Source: Comamonadaceae bacterium (GTDB lineage: Bacteria > Pseudomonadota > Gammaproteobacteria > Burkholderiales > Burkholderiaceae). From it: a stretch of DNA of 13,929 bases. Where the stretch lies: assembly GCA_947505915.1 (NCBI GenBank), contig CANNNH010000025.1:1-13929 (forward strand), read 5' to 3'. The position numbers were made by a program, and so were the translations under genes. The notes beneath the pieces were generated by a model. It was not told where the DNA came from, did not search any database, and saw only the letters and a list, made by a program, of their open reading frames with translations. Within the stretch, counting starts at the first letter, position 1, and every line of letters starts with the position of its first letter. This document shows positions 1-7,865 of this stretch, piece by piece.

Positions 1-2
1 GG

Positions 3-98
3 GCGTTCAAGGCCAAAGCGCGCAAGGGGATTCGATTCAGTGGAAGCATCATGAGCTCTCAGAAAAAAACAAGAAAAAGAAAAACGAATTTCTACTAG
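3..98 (+). CDS. Possible 3' end of an unidentified plus-strand gene
   Basis: A plus-strand frame is open from the left edge and ends at a TAG at 96-98, giving about 31 residues. The tail is rich in Lys and Arg (a QKKTRKRK-type run) and its DNA is A-rich (about 61-90), unlike the GC-rich neighbours. It would converge on the minus-strand gene ending at 185. I do not recognise the peptide, and an open run of this length is not strong evidence. In related genomes I would expect an rpoE-type sigma factor on the minus strand here, but no RpoE-like N-terminus is visible: the minus-strand frames that are open to the edge, from ATG at 52 and ATG at 116, give nothing I recognise. Treat it as a candidate only. 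Confidence 0.2.
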   Translation, partial: AFKAKARKGIRFSGSIMSSQKKTRKRKTNFY

Positions 99-184
99 GT
101 GGGGGCACTGGCGCATGGCTTCAAGTGAGCGCCTGGACTTTGAGCCACAAGATCCACCACTTTAGCGGCAAGCAGAACAAGCGG

Positions 185-652
185 TCACTGCGCCGCATCA
201 GAAACCTGCAAATTCAGCGGCCTTCGCGGGGCATGCACGGCACGGCGCATGTCCAGCCAGCGCTCGGGCGCGGCCGCGCGCTCCGCCCACAACCACCACA
301 CAGCACCAGCCGGATTGTCCAGTCGCAGCAGCATGGCCGATTGCAAGTCGAACGTCACCACAGGGGCATTGAGCTCAGCACTGGCTTGGTAGACCTCGCT
401 CTCCCAGTACCAGTTTTCACCGTCCCACTGCAGCTCGCCAACCGGCGAACGCCGCCAGCCGGCGGTCATGGCCAGACCAGCCAGCAGGCAGCACAGCACC
501 CCCAGCAGCGGCCGCCAGTCGCCTGGTGCTGCACTGCGCCACCACCAGCAGGTGACACCGGCAGCCAGCAACCAGCCGAATAACAAAAAAAACACCAGAA
601 AACGCGAACGCCCCAAGGGATAGCTCACCGATGGGGCGTTGTGCAGGGTCAC
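185..652 (-). CDS. Small membrane protein, YgfX-like topology
   Basis: The protein is predicted at 155 residues from a GTG start at 652, 13 bases after the fabF stop. The same frame opens at an ATG at 733 inside fabF, but that stretch reads as a shadow of fabF. No clear Shine-Dalgarno precedes either start, so translational coupling to fabF is likely. Two adjacent hydrophobic segments (about residues 18-38 and 46-65) are joined by a short loop containing Trp and Arg. A soluble part of about 85 residues follows, with a W-DG-W pattern, a DLQ...LLLRLD strand, a WWLWAE strand and a closing W-L-D-M-R-R. This plan, two helices then a Trp-rich beta domain ending in W..(L/M)RR, resembles the YgfX/CptA family. 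That similarity is my inference and could be superficial. It is probably the last gene of the fab cluster; its function is unknown. Confidence 0.7.
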   Translation of the reverse strand: MTLHNAPSVSYPLGRSRFLVFFLLFGWLLAAGVTCWWWRSAAPGDWRPLLGVLCCLLAGLAMTAGWRRSPVGELQWDGENWYWESEVYQASAELNAPVVTFDLQSAMLLRLDNPAGAVWWLWAERAAAPERWLDMRRAVHAPRRPLNLQVSDAAQ

Positions 653-665
653 AGCAGGGGCCGTT

Positions 666-1910
666 TTAAATCCGCTTAAAAACCAGAGAGCCGTTAGTAC
701 CGCCAAAACCGAAATTGTTTTTAAGCGCCACATCCATCTTCACATCTCGCGCCGTGTTGGCGCAGTAGTCCAAGTCGCACTCCGGGTCCTGGTTGAAGAT
801 GTTGATGGTCGGCGGAACTTTTTGATGGTGAAGCGCCAGCACGGTGTAGACCGATTCGATGCCGCCCGCACCACCAAGCAAGTGGCCCGTCATGGACTTG
901 GTCGAACTCACCACCATGCGCCGCGCATGCTCGCCGAAAGCGGCTTTGATAGCCTGGGTTTCATTGATGTCACCCAAGGGTGTGGAGGTGCCGTGTGCGT
1001 TGAGGTACTGAACCTGATCAGCATTGACTGAGGCGTTGGCCAAGGCACTCAACATAGCGCGGCGCGGGCCGTCCATGCTGGGGGCGGTCATGTGGCCGGC
1101 GTCAGCGCTCATGCCGAAACCGGCGAGCTCGCCATAAATCCGGGCACCACGCGCCTTGGCGTGTTCGTATTCTTCGAGCACCATCACGCCGGCGCCCTCG
1201 CCCAGCACAAAACCGTCGCGGTCTTTGTCCCAGGGGCGGCTGGCGGTTTGAGGGTCGTCGTTGCGGGTGGACAGCGCGCGCATGGCGGCAAAGCCGCCCA
1301 CGCCCAGCGGGGAGACGGTGGCTTCTGAGCCGCCGGCGATCATCACGTCGGCGTCGCCATATTCGATCATGCGGCCAGCTTGACCAATGCAATGCAGACC
1401 GGTGGTGCAAGCCGTGACGATGGCGATGTTGGGGCCCTTAAAGCCGAACTTCATCGACACATGTCCGGAGATCATATTGATGATGGAGCCGGGTACAAAA
1501 AACGGCGTGATTCGCCTGGGCCCTTTGGCAACCAGTTCAACCTTGGTATCTTCAATCAGCGGCAGGCCGCCAATGCCCGAACCGATGACGCAACCTATAC
1601 GCACGGCCTGGTCTTCGGTCAACAAATCGCCTATCGGCAAACCGCTGTCCGCCACGGCCTGACAAGCTGCAGCCATGCCGTAATGGATGAAAGTGTCCAT
1701 GTGCCGGCCTTCTTTTTCAGCGATGTAATCACTGATCTGGAAACCCTTGACCTCGCCTGCGATCTTGCAGGAGAAAGCGCTGGCATCAAACTTGGTAATC
1801 AGCCCGATGCCTGATTGCCCGGCCAGAAGGTGGGTCCAATTCTCAGCTACCGTGTTGCCCACGGGGCTGATACAACCCAGACCTGTCACTACGACGCGAC
1901 GACGGCTCAT
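666..1910 (-). CDS. fabF: 3-oxoacyl-ACP synthase II (FabF)
   Basis: FabF condenses malonyl-ACP with acyl-ACP in each elongation round of type II fatty-acid synthesis in the cytoplasm. The protein is 414 residues, the usual length. The N-terminus reads [10 protein letters not shown]. The thiolase-fold catalytic triad is complete: Cys168 in TACTTG, His306 in [11 protein letters not shown], and His343 in the [13 protein letters not shown] block (Lys338 just before it). The Gly-rich FGFGGTN motif lies near the C-terminus. I chose the ATG at 1910 because AGGA lies 7 bases upstream; a TTG two codons earlier (1916) is the alternative. It follows acpP, but two terminator-like hairpins lie in the 67-base gap, so it is probably expressed at a lower level than acpP. 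Confidence 0.98.
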   Translation of the reverse strand: MSRRRVVVTGLGCISPVGNTVAENWTHLLAGQSGIGLITKFDASAFSCKIAGEVKGFQISDYIAEKEGRHMDTFIHYGMAAACQAVADSGLPIGDLLTEDQAVRIGCVIGSGIGGLPLIEDTKVELVAKGPRRITPFFVPGSIINMISGHVSMKFGFKGPNIAIVTACTTGLHCIGQAGRMIEYGDADVMIAGGSEATVSPLGVGGFAAMRALSTRNDDPQTASRPWDKDRDGFVLGEGAGVMVLEEYEHAKARGARIYGELAGFGMSADAGHMTAPSMDGPRRAMLSALANASVNADQVQYLNAHGTSTPLGDINETQAIKAAFGEHARRMVVSSTKSMTGHLLGGAGGIESVYTVLALHHQKVPPTINIFNQDPECDLDYCANTARDVKMDVALKNNFGFGGTNGSLVFKRI

Positions 1911-1924
1911 TCGCAAATCCTGGA

Positions 1925-1957
1925 GAAAAACTCAAAAGGCCGCGAACGGCCTTTGAG
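1925..1957 (-). terminator. Terminator/attenuator between acpP and fabF
   Basis: Read on the minus strand, an eight-pair stem AAAGGCCG/CGGCCTTT closes on a TTCG tetraloop. It extends by a further CTC/GAG below a single-T bulge, and TTTTT follows immediately. This is a textbook intrinsic terminator just after acpP. The T-run ends only a few bases before the fabF ribosome-binding AGGA, so readthrough is needed for fabF unless it has its own promoter. Confidence 0.8.
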
Positions 1958-1968
1958 TAAGTTGGGGA

Positions 1969-2307
<339 letters not shown>

Positions 2308-2336
2308 TTAAAACTCAGTTTTTACCTCAAAAGGCC

Positions 2337-3083
2337 TCACATGTACATGCCGCCATTGACATGAATTTCCTGTCCTGTGATGTAGCCGGCTTCAGGACTT
2401 GCTATGAAAGCGACCGCATGCGCGATGTCTTGCGGCTTGCCCAGGTGCCCCAGCGGGATCTGACCGAGCAATGCTTTTTGCTGCTCTTCGGGCAAACTGG
2501 CGGTCATGTCGGTTTCAATGAAACCCGGGGCAATGCAGTTAACGGTTATGCCGCGCGAGCCCAACTCACGGGCCAGCGCACGCGTCATGCCGGCCACGCC
2601 AGCCTTGGCGGCGGCGTAATTGGCCTGCCCGGGGTTACCGGATGCACCCACCACCGAAGTGATGCTGATGATGCGACCGTAGCGTTGTTTCATCATGCTG
2701 CGCATAACGCCGCGGCTCATGCGAAACACAGCCTTGAGGTTGGTGTCGAGCACAGCATCCCAGTCTCCGTCTTTTAATCGCATGGCCAGCATGTCGCGGG
2801 TAATGCCTGCGTTATTGACCAAGACCTGAATGCCGCCGTGTTCTTTGACCAGGCTGTCGATCAGCGCTTCAATGCCGGCCGCATCGGTGACGTTGAGGTT
2901 TTTGCCGGCGCAGCCCGGGTAGGCGGCGAGCGTGCTTGAAATATGGGCACCACCCTCATCTGTGGTGGCGGTGCCGATGACCTTCATGCCCCGACGGGCA
3001 AGTTCGAGTGCAATGGCCGCGCCAATGCCGCGCGAAGCCCCTGTCACCAGCGCCAGCTGGCCTTTAATTTGGATGTCCGTCAT
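2337..3083 (-). CDS. fabG: 3-oxoacyl-ACP reductase (FabG)
   Basis: FabG reduces 3-oxoacyl-ACP to 3-hydroxyacyl-ACP with NADPH, the first reductive step of each fatty-acid cycle. It is a classical short-chain dehydrogenase of 248 residues, full length. The cofactor motif TGASRGIG spans residues 14-21, and NNAG lies at 90-93. Catalytic Ser143, Tyr156 and Lys160 sit in the S-x(12)-Y-x3-K pattern, followed by the PGFIETDMT segment. The C-terminus HVNGGMYM is typical. Its ATG overlaps the fabD stop in an ATGA arrangement, indicating coupled translation. It is the last gene before the 119-base acpP leader. Confidence 0.99.
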   Translation of the reverse strand: MTDIQIKGQLALVTGASRGIGAAIALELARRGMKVIGTATTDEGGAHISSTLAAYPGCAGKNLNVTDAAGIEALIDSLVKEHGGIQVLVNNAGITRDMLAMRLKDGDWDAVLDTNLKAVFRMSRGVMRSMMKQRYGRIISITSVVGASGNPGQANYAAAKAGVAGMTRALARELGSRGITVNCIAPGFIETDMTASLPEEQQKALLGQIPLGHLGKPQDIAHAVAFIASPEAGYITGQEIHVNGGMYM

Positions 3084-4039
3084 GCTTTGCTCATCAAAAG
3101 TGTTTTAACTTCGGCCAGGCTGGCAGGGTCGAACAGGGCCGCGCCCGTCAGGTCGGCGTCTATGCGCTTGACCATGCCGGCCAGCACCTTGCCGGGGCCG
3201 CATTCGATCAGGGTGTGCAGACCCCGCGCCTTCATTGCCAGCACGCACTCGACCCAGCGCACGGGGCCAAAAGCCTGCCGGTACAGCGCATCGCGCAGGC
3301 GGTCCAGGTCAGACTCGACAGCCACATCAATGTTGTTGACCACAGGAATCTGCGGCGCAGCCAGACTCAAAGAGGCGAGTTTTTCGCGCAGTTTGTCTGC
3401 TGCGGGCTTCATCAGACTCGAGTGAAAAGGCGCAGACACCGACAAAGGCAAAGCGCGTTTGGCGCCATTGGCTTTGAGCACTTCGCAAGCCTTGTCAACG
3501 GCGGCCTTGCTGCCGGCAATCACGGTTTGACCCGGGTCATTGAAATTAACGGCCTCGACCACTTCGGCGGAACCCGGCCCGAAACTGCGCAAGGCTTCTG
3601 CGCAACCTTCGATGACTTTGTCGGCCGGCATGCCAAGAATGGCCGCCATGGCACCCACGCCCACAGGCACCGCATCCTGCATGGCTTGGGCCCGAAAGCG
3701 CACCAGCGGCGTGGCCTGACGCAAAGTCAAAACACCGGCTGCCACCAGGGCCGAATACTCCCCCAGTGAATGGCCGGCGACCGCAGCAGGAGGTGCACCG
3801 GTCTCGGCCAACCAAACGCGGTAAGCGGCCACTGCGGCCACCAGCATCACGGGCTGGGTGTTGGTGGTCAGGGCCAGGGCTTCTTTGCTGCCTTCACGAA
3901 TGAGTTGCCCCAGGTCTTCGCCCAAGGCGTCAGAAGCTTCTGCCAGGGTTTGCGCCACCAAGGGGTGTGCACCCCAGGCGTCCAACATGCCAACCGACTG
4001 CGAACCCTGGCCTGGAAAGATAAAAGCAAATGGCTTCAA
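3080..4039 (-). CDS. fabD: Malonyl-CoA:ACP transacylase (FabD)
   Basis: FabD transfers malonate from CoA to ACP, supplying the extender for FabH and FabF. The frame stays open upstream into fabH, but homology to FabD begins at the peptide KPFAFIFPGQGSQ. I therefore place the start at a TTG at 4039, with GGAG eight bases upstream, giving 319 residues. Visible motifs are PGQGSQ (9-14) with the oxyanion Gln11, the nucleophile elbow GHSLGEYSALVAAG with Ser91, Arg116 in VRFRAQAM, and the catalytic His206 in SAPFHSSLM. A 56-base gap separates it from fabH, and it overlaps fabG by four bases. The rare start codon may hold down its translation. Confidence 0.97.
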   Translation of the reverse strand: MKPFAFIFPGQGSQSVGMLDAWGAHPLVAQTLAEASDALGEDLGQLIREGSKEALALTTNTQPVMLVAAVAAYRVWLAETGAPPAAVAGHSLGEYSALVAAGVLTLRQATPLVRFRAQAMQDAVPVGVGAMAAILGMPADKVIEGCAEALRSFGPGSAEVVEAVNFNDPGQTVIAGSKAAVDKACEVLKANGAKRALPLSVSAPFHSSLMKPAADKLREKLASLSLAAPQIPVVNNIDVAVESDLDRLRDALYRQAFGPVRWVECVLAMKARGLHTLIECGPGKVLAGMVKRIDADLTGAALFDPASLAEVKTLLMSKA

Positions 4040-4095
4040 AAACGAGACTCCGTTAGATACGCGTTGAAATAAGCTAAGTAAGCGCCAGTGCCCGC

Positions 4096-5073
4096 TCAGT
4101 AGTCGAGCAGCACAGCGCCCCAGGTGAAGCCACCGCCCACGCCTTCGAGCATGAGCGTGTCGCCTTTTTTGATTTTGCCGCTGCGCACGGCCGCATCCAG
4201 CGCCAGAGGAATCGACGCGGCCGAGGTGTTGCCATGCTGGTCCACCGTCACCACCACTTTGTCCATGGACAGCTTGAGCTTTTTGGCGGTGCTTTGCATG
4301 ATGCGGATATTGGCCTGGTGCGGAATCAGCCAGTCGATGTCGGCCTCGGTTTTGCCAGCCTTGGCCAGCACCGCACGGGCGGCGTCTTCGAGTACGCCAA
4401 CGGCCAACTTGAAAACAGCTTGACCGTCCATGGTCAGCAGCGGGCTGCCCGACACCTTGCCGCCCGAGACATGCCCGGGAACGCACAAAATATCGACATG
4501 TTTGCCATCGGCGTGAAGGTCTGTGGCCCAAATACCGGGCACATCCGAGGCTTCGAGCACCACAGCGCCGGCACCGTCGCCAAACAAGACGCAGGTGGTG
4601 CGGTCTGAAAAGTCCAGAATGCGCGAGAAAACTTCGGCACCCACCACCAAGGCCCGTTTGGCGCTGCCCGTCTTGATCAGGGAATCAGCCAAAGTCAGGG
4701 CGTAAACAAAGCCGCTGCAAACCGCCTGCACGTCAAAAGCCGGGCAACCGGCCACACCCAGCTTGTTTTGCAAAATGCAGGCCGATGACGGAAACACCAT
4801 GTCCGGCGTGGACGTCGCCACAATGATCAGGTCGATGTCGGCGGCCTGGCAGCCGGCCGCCTCGATGGCTTTGCGGCAGGCGTGCAGCGCCAGGTCACTG
4901 ACGTCAACATCGGCATCCGCAAAATGCCGCGCCCGGATACCGGTGCGCTCAACGATCCAGTCGTCAGTCGTTTCAACACCTTTGGCAGCCAGTTCGGCGA
5001 CCAGTTCGGCATTGCTCAGACGGCGCGGTGGCAGGTAGCTGCCCGTGCCAGTGATGCGGGAAAAACGACTCAT
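4096..5073 (-). CDS. fabH: 3-oxoacyl-ACP synthase III (FabH)
   Basis: FabH starts fatty-acid chains by condensing acetyl-CoA with malonyl-ACP. The protein has 325 residues, within the normal range. The thiolase-fold triad is Cys119 in [11 protein letters not shown], His252 in IPHQANIRI and Asn282 in [11 protein letters not shown]. The ACP-binding region around KKLKLS and the Gly-rich [10 protein letters not shown] end are both present. The start ATG at 5073 gives the usual N-terminus [13 protein letters not shown]. The upstream ribosome-binding site is weak (GAGACC), and plsX ends 29 bases earlier, so coupling within one transcript is likely. Confidence 0.99.
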   Translation of the reverse strand: MSRFSRITGTGSYLPPRRLSNAELVAELAAKGVETTDDWIVERTGIRARHFADADVDVSDLALHACRKAIEAAGCQAADIDLIIVATSTPDMVFPSSACILQNKLGVAGCPAFDVQAVCSGFVYALTLADSLIKTGSAKRALVVGAEVFSRILDFSDRTTCVLFGDGAGAVVLEASDVPGIWATDLHADGKHVDILCVPGHVSGGKVSGSPLLTMDGQAVFKLAVGVLEDAARAVLAKAGKTEADIDWLIPHQANIRIMQSTAKKLKLSMDKVVVTVDQHGNTSAASIPLALDAAVRSGKIKKGDTLMLEGVGGGFTWGAVLLDY

Positions 5074-5102
5074 TCAGGTCTCACATGAGGGACGAAAGAT
5101 CG

Positions 5103-6215
5103 TCAATGGACAGGGGCCTGCGGCAAAGTAGAAAACTCCTCTGAATCTGCCACCGAAGCGGCTTCGCTCAGGGAAACAGCAGCCACATGGGCCAGCAGCG
5201 GTGCCGCGTGGGCAATGCGTTCCTTCACTTTGCCCAGCAGGTTGTTAGCGGCTGCATCATAAGCGCGATTGAGCGCGCGCTCAAAGGCAAAAGCATCTGC
5301 CGAACCGTGACTTTTAAATACCAGGCCACGCAAGCCCAACAGCGGAGCGCCGTTGTAGCGACGGTGGTCAACACGCTTTTTAAACGCAGATAGCACCGGA
5401 TAAGACATAAAAGCAGCAATTTTCGTGAAGATATTGCGAGAAAACTCAGCCTTCATGAAGCCGCCTATCATGGCTGCCAGGCCCTCGCTGGCCTTTAGCG
5501 CCACATTGCCCACAAAGCCGTCGCAAACCACGATGTCCGTGGTCCCCTTGAAAATATCATTACCCTCGACATTGCCAAAAAAGTTTAAATCACCACTTTT
5601 AGACGCAGATCGCAGCAATTCACCTGCTTTTTTAATGACTTCGCTTCCTTTAATGACTTCCTCACCAATGTTCAGCAGTCCGACGCTGGGCGCGGGCACA
5701 TTGGAAATGGCGGCCACCAGGGCAGAGCCCATGACGGCGAACTGCAGCAAATGGTGCTCACTGCAGTCGACGTTGGCGCCCAGGTCCAATACGGTAGTGG
5801 CGCCGCCTTTGGCGTTGGGCAGCTGGGTGGCGATGGCCGGGCGGTCAATGCCATCGACGGTTTTAAGCACATAACGCGAAATAGCCATCAGGGCGCCGGT
5901 GTTACCGGCTGACACAGCGACGTCGGCCGCACCGTCCTTGACCTGCTGAACAGACACCCGCATGGAGGAGTCTTTTTTACGCCGAAGGGCGACCTCGAGC
6001 GGGTCATCCATGGTCACCACTTCCGAGGCCGGAACAATCTGGCAACGCGGATGCGACTGCAACTGGGCAAAACGGGGATGTGCGGACAGGCTGGCGGGCA
6101 GACCTGTCAAAAGGATGCCGGCCTCGGCATGCGTGCTCAAAAATGCCAGGCTGGCCGGCACGGTCACCGAGGGGCCGAAGTCCCCGCCCATGGCGTCAAC
6201 GGCAATCCTGATCAT
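5103..6215 (-). CDS. plsX: Phosphate acyltransferase (PlsX)
   Basis: PlsX converts acyl-ACP and phosphate to acyl-phosphate, the donor used by PlsY for the first acylation of glycerol-3-phosphate; it is a peripheral membrane enzyme. The 370-residue protein opens with the signature [14 protein letters not shown]. It contains [10 protein letters not shown], the DLGANVDC block, [31 protein letters not shown] and the family motif [16 protein letters not shown]-terminal tail of about 25-30 Ala/Ser/Glu-rich residues goes beyond the core. No clear Shine-Dalgarno precedes the ATG at 6215. A terminator-like hairpin lies between rpmF and this gene, so expression probably depends on readthrough or an unseen promoter. 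Confidence 0.98.
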   Translation of the reverse strand: MIRIAVDAMGGDFGPSVTVPASLAFLSTHAEAGILLTGLPASLSAHPRFAQLQSHPRCQIVPASEVVTMDDPLEVALRRKKDSSMRVSVQQVKDGAADVAVSAGNTGALMAISRYVLKTVDGIDRPAIATQLPNAKGGATTVLDLGANVDCSEHHLLQFAVMGSALVAAISNVPAPSVGLLNIGEEVIKGSEVIKKAGELLRSASKSGDLNFFGNVEGNDIFKGTTDIVVCDGFVGNVALKASEGLAAMIGGFMKAEFSRNIFTKIAAFMSYPVLSAFKKRVDHRRYNGAPLLGLRGLVFKSHGSADAFAFERALNRAYDAAANNLLGKVKERIAHAAPLLAHVAAVSLSEAASVADSEEFSTLPQAPVH

Positions 6216-6250
6216 GGGGTGACAGAGACTGTCAAAAAGAGCTTAAGCAA

Positions 6251-6282
6251 CAAAACAAAAGCCCGCAGTATGAGTGCGGGCT
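6251..6282 (-). terminator. Terminator/attenuator between rpmF and plsX
   Basis: On the minus strand an eight-pair perfect stem, AGCCCGCA/TGCGGGCT with a seven-base loop, is followed by TTTTGTTTTG. It starts about 20 bases after the rpmF stop and ends about 35 bases before the plsX start. It would end most rpmF transcripts and let only a fraction continue into the plsX-fab genes. Confidence 0.85.
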
Positions 6283-6300
6283 CGTTTGTCTATGCGTGAA

Positions 6301-6483
6301 TTACGCTTCGGACTTGGTTTTAAGCACCTTACGACCACGGTAAAAGCCGGTAGGGCTGATGTGGTGGCGCAAGTGGGTCTCGCCAGTCGTGGACTCAACA
6401 GCAATGCCAGGAACGTTCAGGGCATTGTGCGAGCGGTGCATACCGCGTTTGGAAGGTGATTTTTTGTTCTGTTGGACGGCCAT
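6301..6483 (-). CDS. rpmF: 50S ribosomal protein L32
   Basis: L32 is a small basic protein of the large ribosomal subunit. The 60-residue sequence has the full family pattern: [21 protein letters not shown] at the start, then [20 protein letters not shown] near the end. It has no cysteine, so it is the zinc-free form, as in E. coli, rather than the four-cysteine form. A good ribosome-binding site (CAGGAG, six bases before the ATG) fits high expression. It lies after yceD and before plsX, the conserved yceD-rpmF-plsX order, with its own consensus -10 upstream and a terminator downstream. Confidence 0.99.
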   Translation of the reverse strand: MAVQQNKKSPSKRGMHRSHNALNVPGIAVESTTGETHLRHHISPTGFYRGRKVLKTKSEA

Positions 6484-6602
6484 GATCCGCTCCTGAGGGG
6501 GTGTAGGGTTGGTAATTACGCACTACAGCGGGCCTGACTTTAAAAACCATGGACTTGGAAGTCATGGCCGGTCTGGCATTGCAAGAGTACGCGAAGCCCA
6601 CG

Positions 6603-6631
6603 ATTATAGCGCCTTCGGGGCTGTTTGGACA
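6603..6631 (-). promoter_or_regulatory. Candidate rpmF promoter
   Basis: On the minus strand a perfect TATAAT (6603-6608) lies 17 bases downstream of TGTCCA (6626-6631), a weak -35. The predicted start is about 112 bases before the rpmF ATG, leaving a fairly long leader. It lies in the 177-base gap after yceD, so rpmF can be transcribed independently of yceD. Confidence 0.65.
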
Positions 6632-6635
6632 GCCC
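6618..6635 (-). repeat. Inverted repeat over the rpmF -35 region
   Basis: GGGCTGT and ACAGCCC are perfect inverted repeats around a four-base loop (CCAA on the minus strand). The element overlaps the candidate -35 of rpmF and lies 25 bases after the yceD stop. It has no T-tract, so it is a poor intrinsic terminator; it could be an operator or an mRNA 3'-end hairpin for yceD. Confidence 0.45.
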
Positions 6636-6660
6636 AGGGGGCAGCGCCCGGCTTCGAGCC

Positions 6661-7197
6661 TCAGTTTTTCTTGAGCCTGCTGAGCACCGCAAACGGGTTC
6701 GGCTTGGCCTGCTCGGCCTCGACCGCCGGGTCACCCGCGCTGAAAACCGGCGTCACCGGGCAGCTCTCGTGCATGGGCACCAGCGGCAGCGCCATCAGCA
6801 ACTCATCTTCCAGCAGGGCCAGCAAGTCAAACTGCGGCAGCATCACCAGCAGGTCTTCTTCGGACGCATCGTCCTCAGCCATGGCCACTTCTTCTGACTC
6901 CACAAAGCGATACCACTGCTCAACTTCAAGCGCTGTGCTCACCGCCGCCATGCAGCGCTGGCAAGTCAGGGGCACAGCCGTATGGGCAGACAAGTGCAGC
7001 CAGACCTGGTCTTCGGCGCCGGCCTGCGGGCGCAACTCGGCGCGCACCTGCCATGCAACAGCGGCATCCGGGGCAGGGTCCTGGGCTTCCTCGGCCAGGC
7101 GTTGCAAGTCTATGAGGGGGATGACTTCAGACCACGGCTGGCCGTCTTGGGCCAAAGCTTGGAGGTTCAGCCGTTGGGGCTGGAAATTTCTGGACAT
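6661..7197 (-). CDS. yceD: YceD/DUF177 protein, linked to 23S rRNA
   Basis: The YceD family is linked to 23S rRNA accumulation; the biochemical role is not settled. The 178-residue protein has the expected layout: a beta-rich N-terminal half ending in the CQRC pair (Cys79, Cys82), an acidic middle (EDDASEEDLLVM, about 108-119), and the LPLVPMHESC block with Cys146, then a short basic end. The Cys pair plus the later Cys could bind metal, though a fourth ligand is not obvious. Adjacency to rpmF is a hallmark of the family. It starts 26 bases from the oppositely directed maf gene, so its promoter must overlap that gene's 5' region. Confidence 0.9.
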   Translation of the reverse strand: MSRNFQPQRLNLQALAQDGQPWSEVIPLIDLQRLAEEAQDPAPDAAVAWQVRAELRPQAGAEDQVWLHLSAHTAVPLTCQRCMAAVSTALEVEQWYRFVESEEVAMAEDDASEEDLLVMLPQFDLLALLEDELLMALPLVPMHESCPVTPVFSAGDPAVEAEQAKPNPFAVLSRLKKN

Positions 7198-7223
7198 GCG
7201 GGGCAGTGTAAGAGAATCGGGGC

Positions 7224-7865
7224 ATGACGCCCTCTATCCCAGCCCCCGCCGAGACCGGCTTGCCAGCGCAACGTGCACTTGTTTTAGGTTCGACCTCGCG
7301 CTACCGCCAGGAGCTGCTGCAACGGCTGCGCATTCCATTTAGCGTGGCCGCACCCGACGTAGACGAGACACCGCAGCCCGGCGAAGCGCCAGCCGCACTG
7401 GCGCAGCGACTAGCGCTGGCCAAGGCGCATGCGGTGGCCGCCGCCTTTCCAGACGCCGTGGTGATCGGCTCCGACCAGGTGGCCGACCTGGACGGCCTGC
7501 CTCTGGGCAAACCCGGCACGCACGAACGCGCCGTGGCCCAGCTGCGCCAGATGCGCGGGCGCACAGTGATCTTTCAAACCGCGGTGGCTGTGGTCTGCCG
7601 GGCCAGCGGCTTTGAGCAAGCATCCCTGGCCGCCGTCAAAGTGCGCTTTCGCCAACTCAGCGACGACGCCATTGAAAACTACCTGCGGGCAGAGCAACCC
7701 TACGACTGCGCCGGCAGCGCCAAAAGCGAAGGCCTGGGCATCGCCCTGCTCGAAAGCATTGACAGCGACGACCCGACCGCGCTGGTGGGCTTGCCGCTGA
7801 TTCGCACCTGCCGCCTGATTGAAGCCGCGGGCATCCGCCTGCTGGGCGCGAAAGCCGCCGCATGA
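7224..7865 (+). CDS. yceF: Maf family nucleotide pyrophosphatase, YceF-type
   Basis: Maf proteins hydrolyse non-canonical or modified nucleoside triphosphates; the YceF branch acts on 7-methyl-GTP. The 213-residue protein has the N-terminal loop LGSTSRYR (21-28), PDVDE (44-48), the catalytic GSDQVA with Asp84, FQTAVAV (117-123), the CAGSAKSEGLGIAL block (162-175) and SIDSDDPTALVGLPL near the end. An Ala/Pro-rich extension of about 16 residues precedes the core. Assignment to the YceF branch rests partly on its place beside yceD, rpmF and rluC, as in E. coli. Its last four bases overlap the start of the next gene. No strong ribosome-binding site is visible. Confidence 0.9.
   Translation: MTPSIPAPAETGLPAQRALVLGSTSRYRQELLQRLRIPFSVAAPDVDETPQPGEAPAALAQRLALAKAHAVAAAFPDAVVIGSDQVADLDGLPLGKPGTHERAVAQLRQMRGRTVIFQTAVAVVCRASGFEQASLAAVKVRFRQLSDDAIENYLRAEQPYDCAGSAKSEGLGIALLESIDSDDPTALVGLPLIRTCRLIEAAGIRLLGAKAAA

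Noticed and set aside
125..583. Plus-strand frame opposite the small membrane protein (open from base 2)
   Set aside because: The Gln/Pro/Arg/His-rich product has no motif. The minus-strand frame gives a coherent membrane protein placed right after fabF.
2309..2321. AAAACT/AGTTTT inverted repeat between acpP and fabG
   Set aside because: The stem is about five AT pairs with no GC content or proper T-tract beyond it, too weak to call a terminator of fabG.
4040..4531. N-terminal 164-codon extension of the fabD frame
   Set aside because: It overlaps fabH in another frame, is Arg/Gly-rich without any motif, and FabD homology begins exactly at the TTG at 4039.
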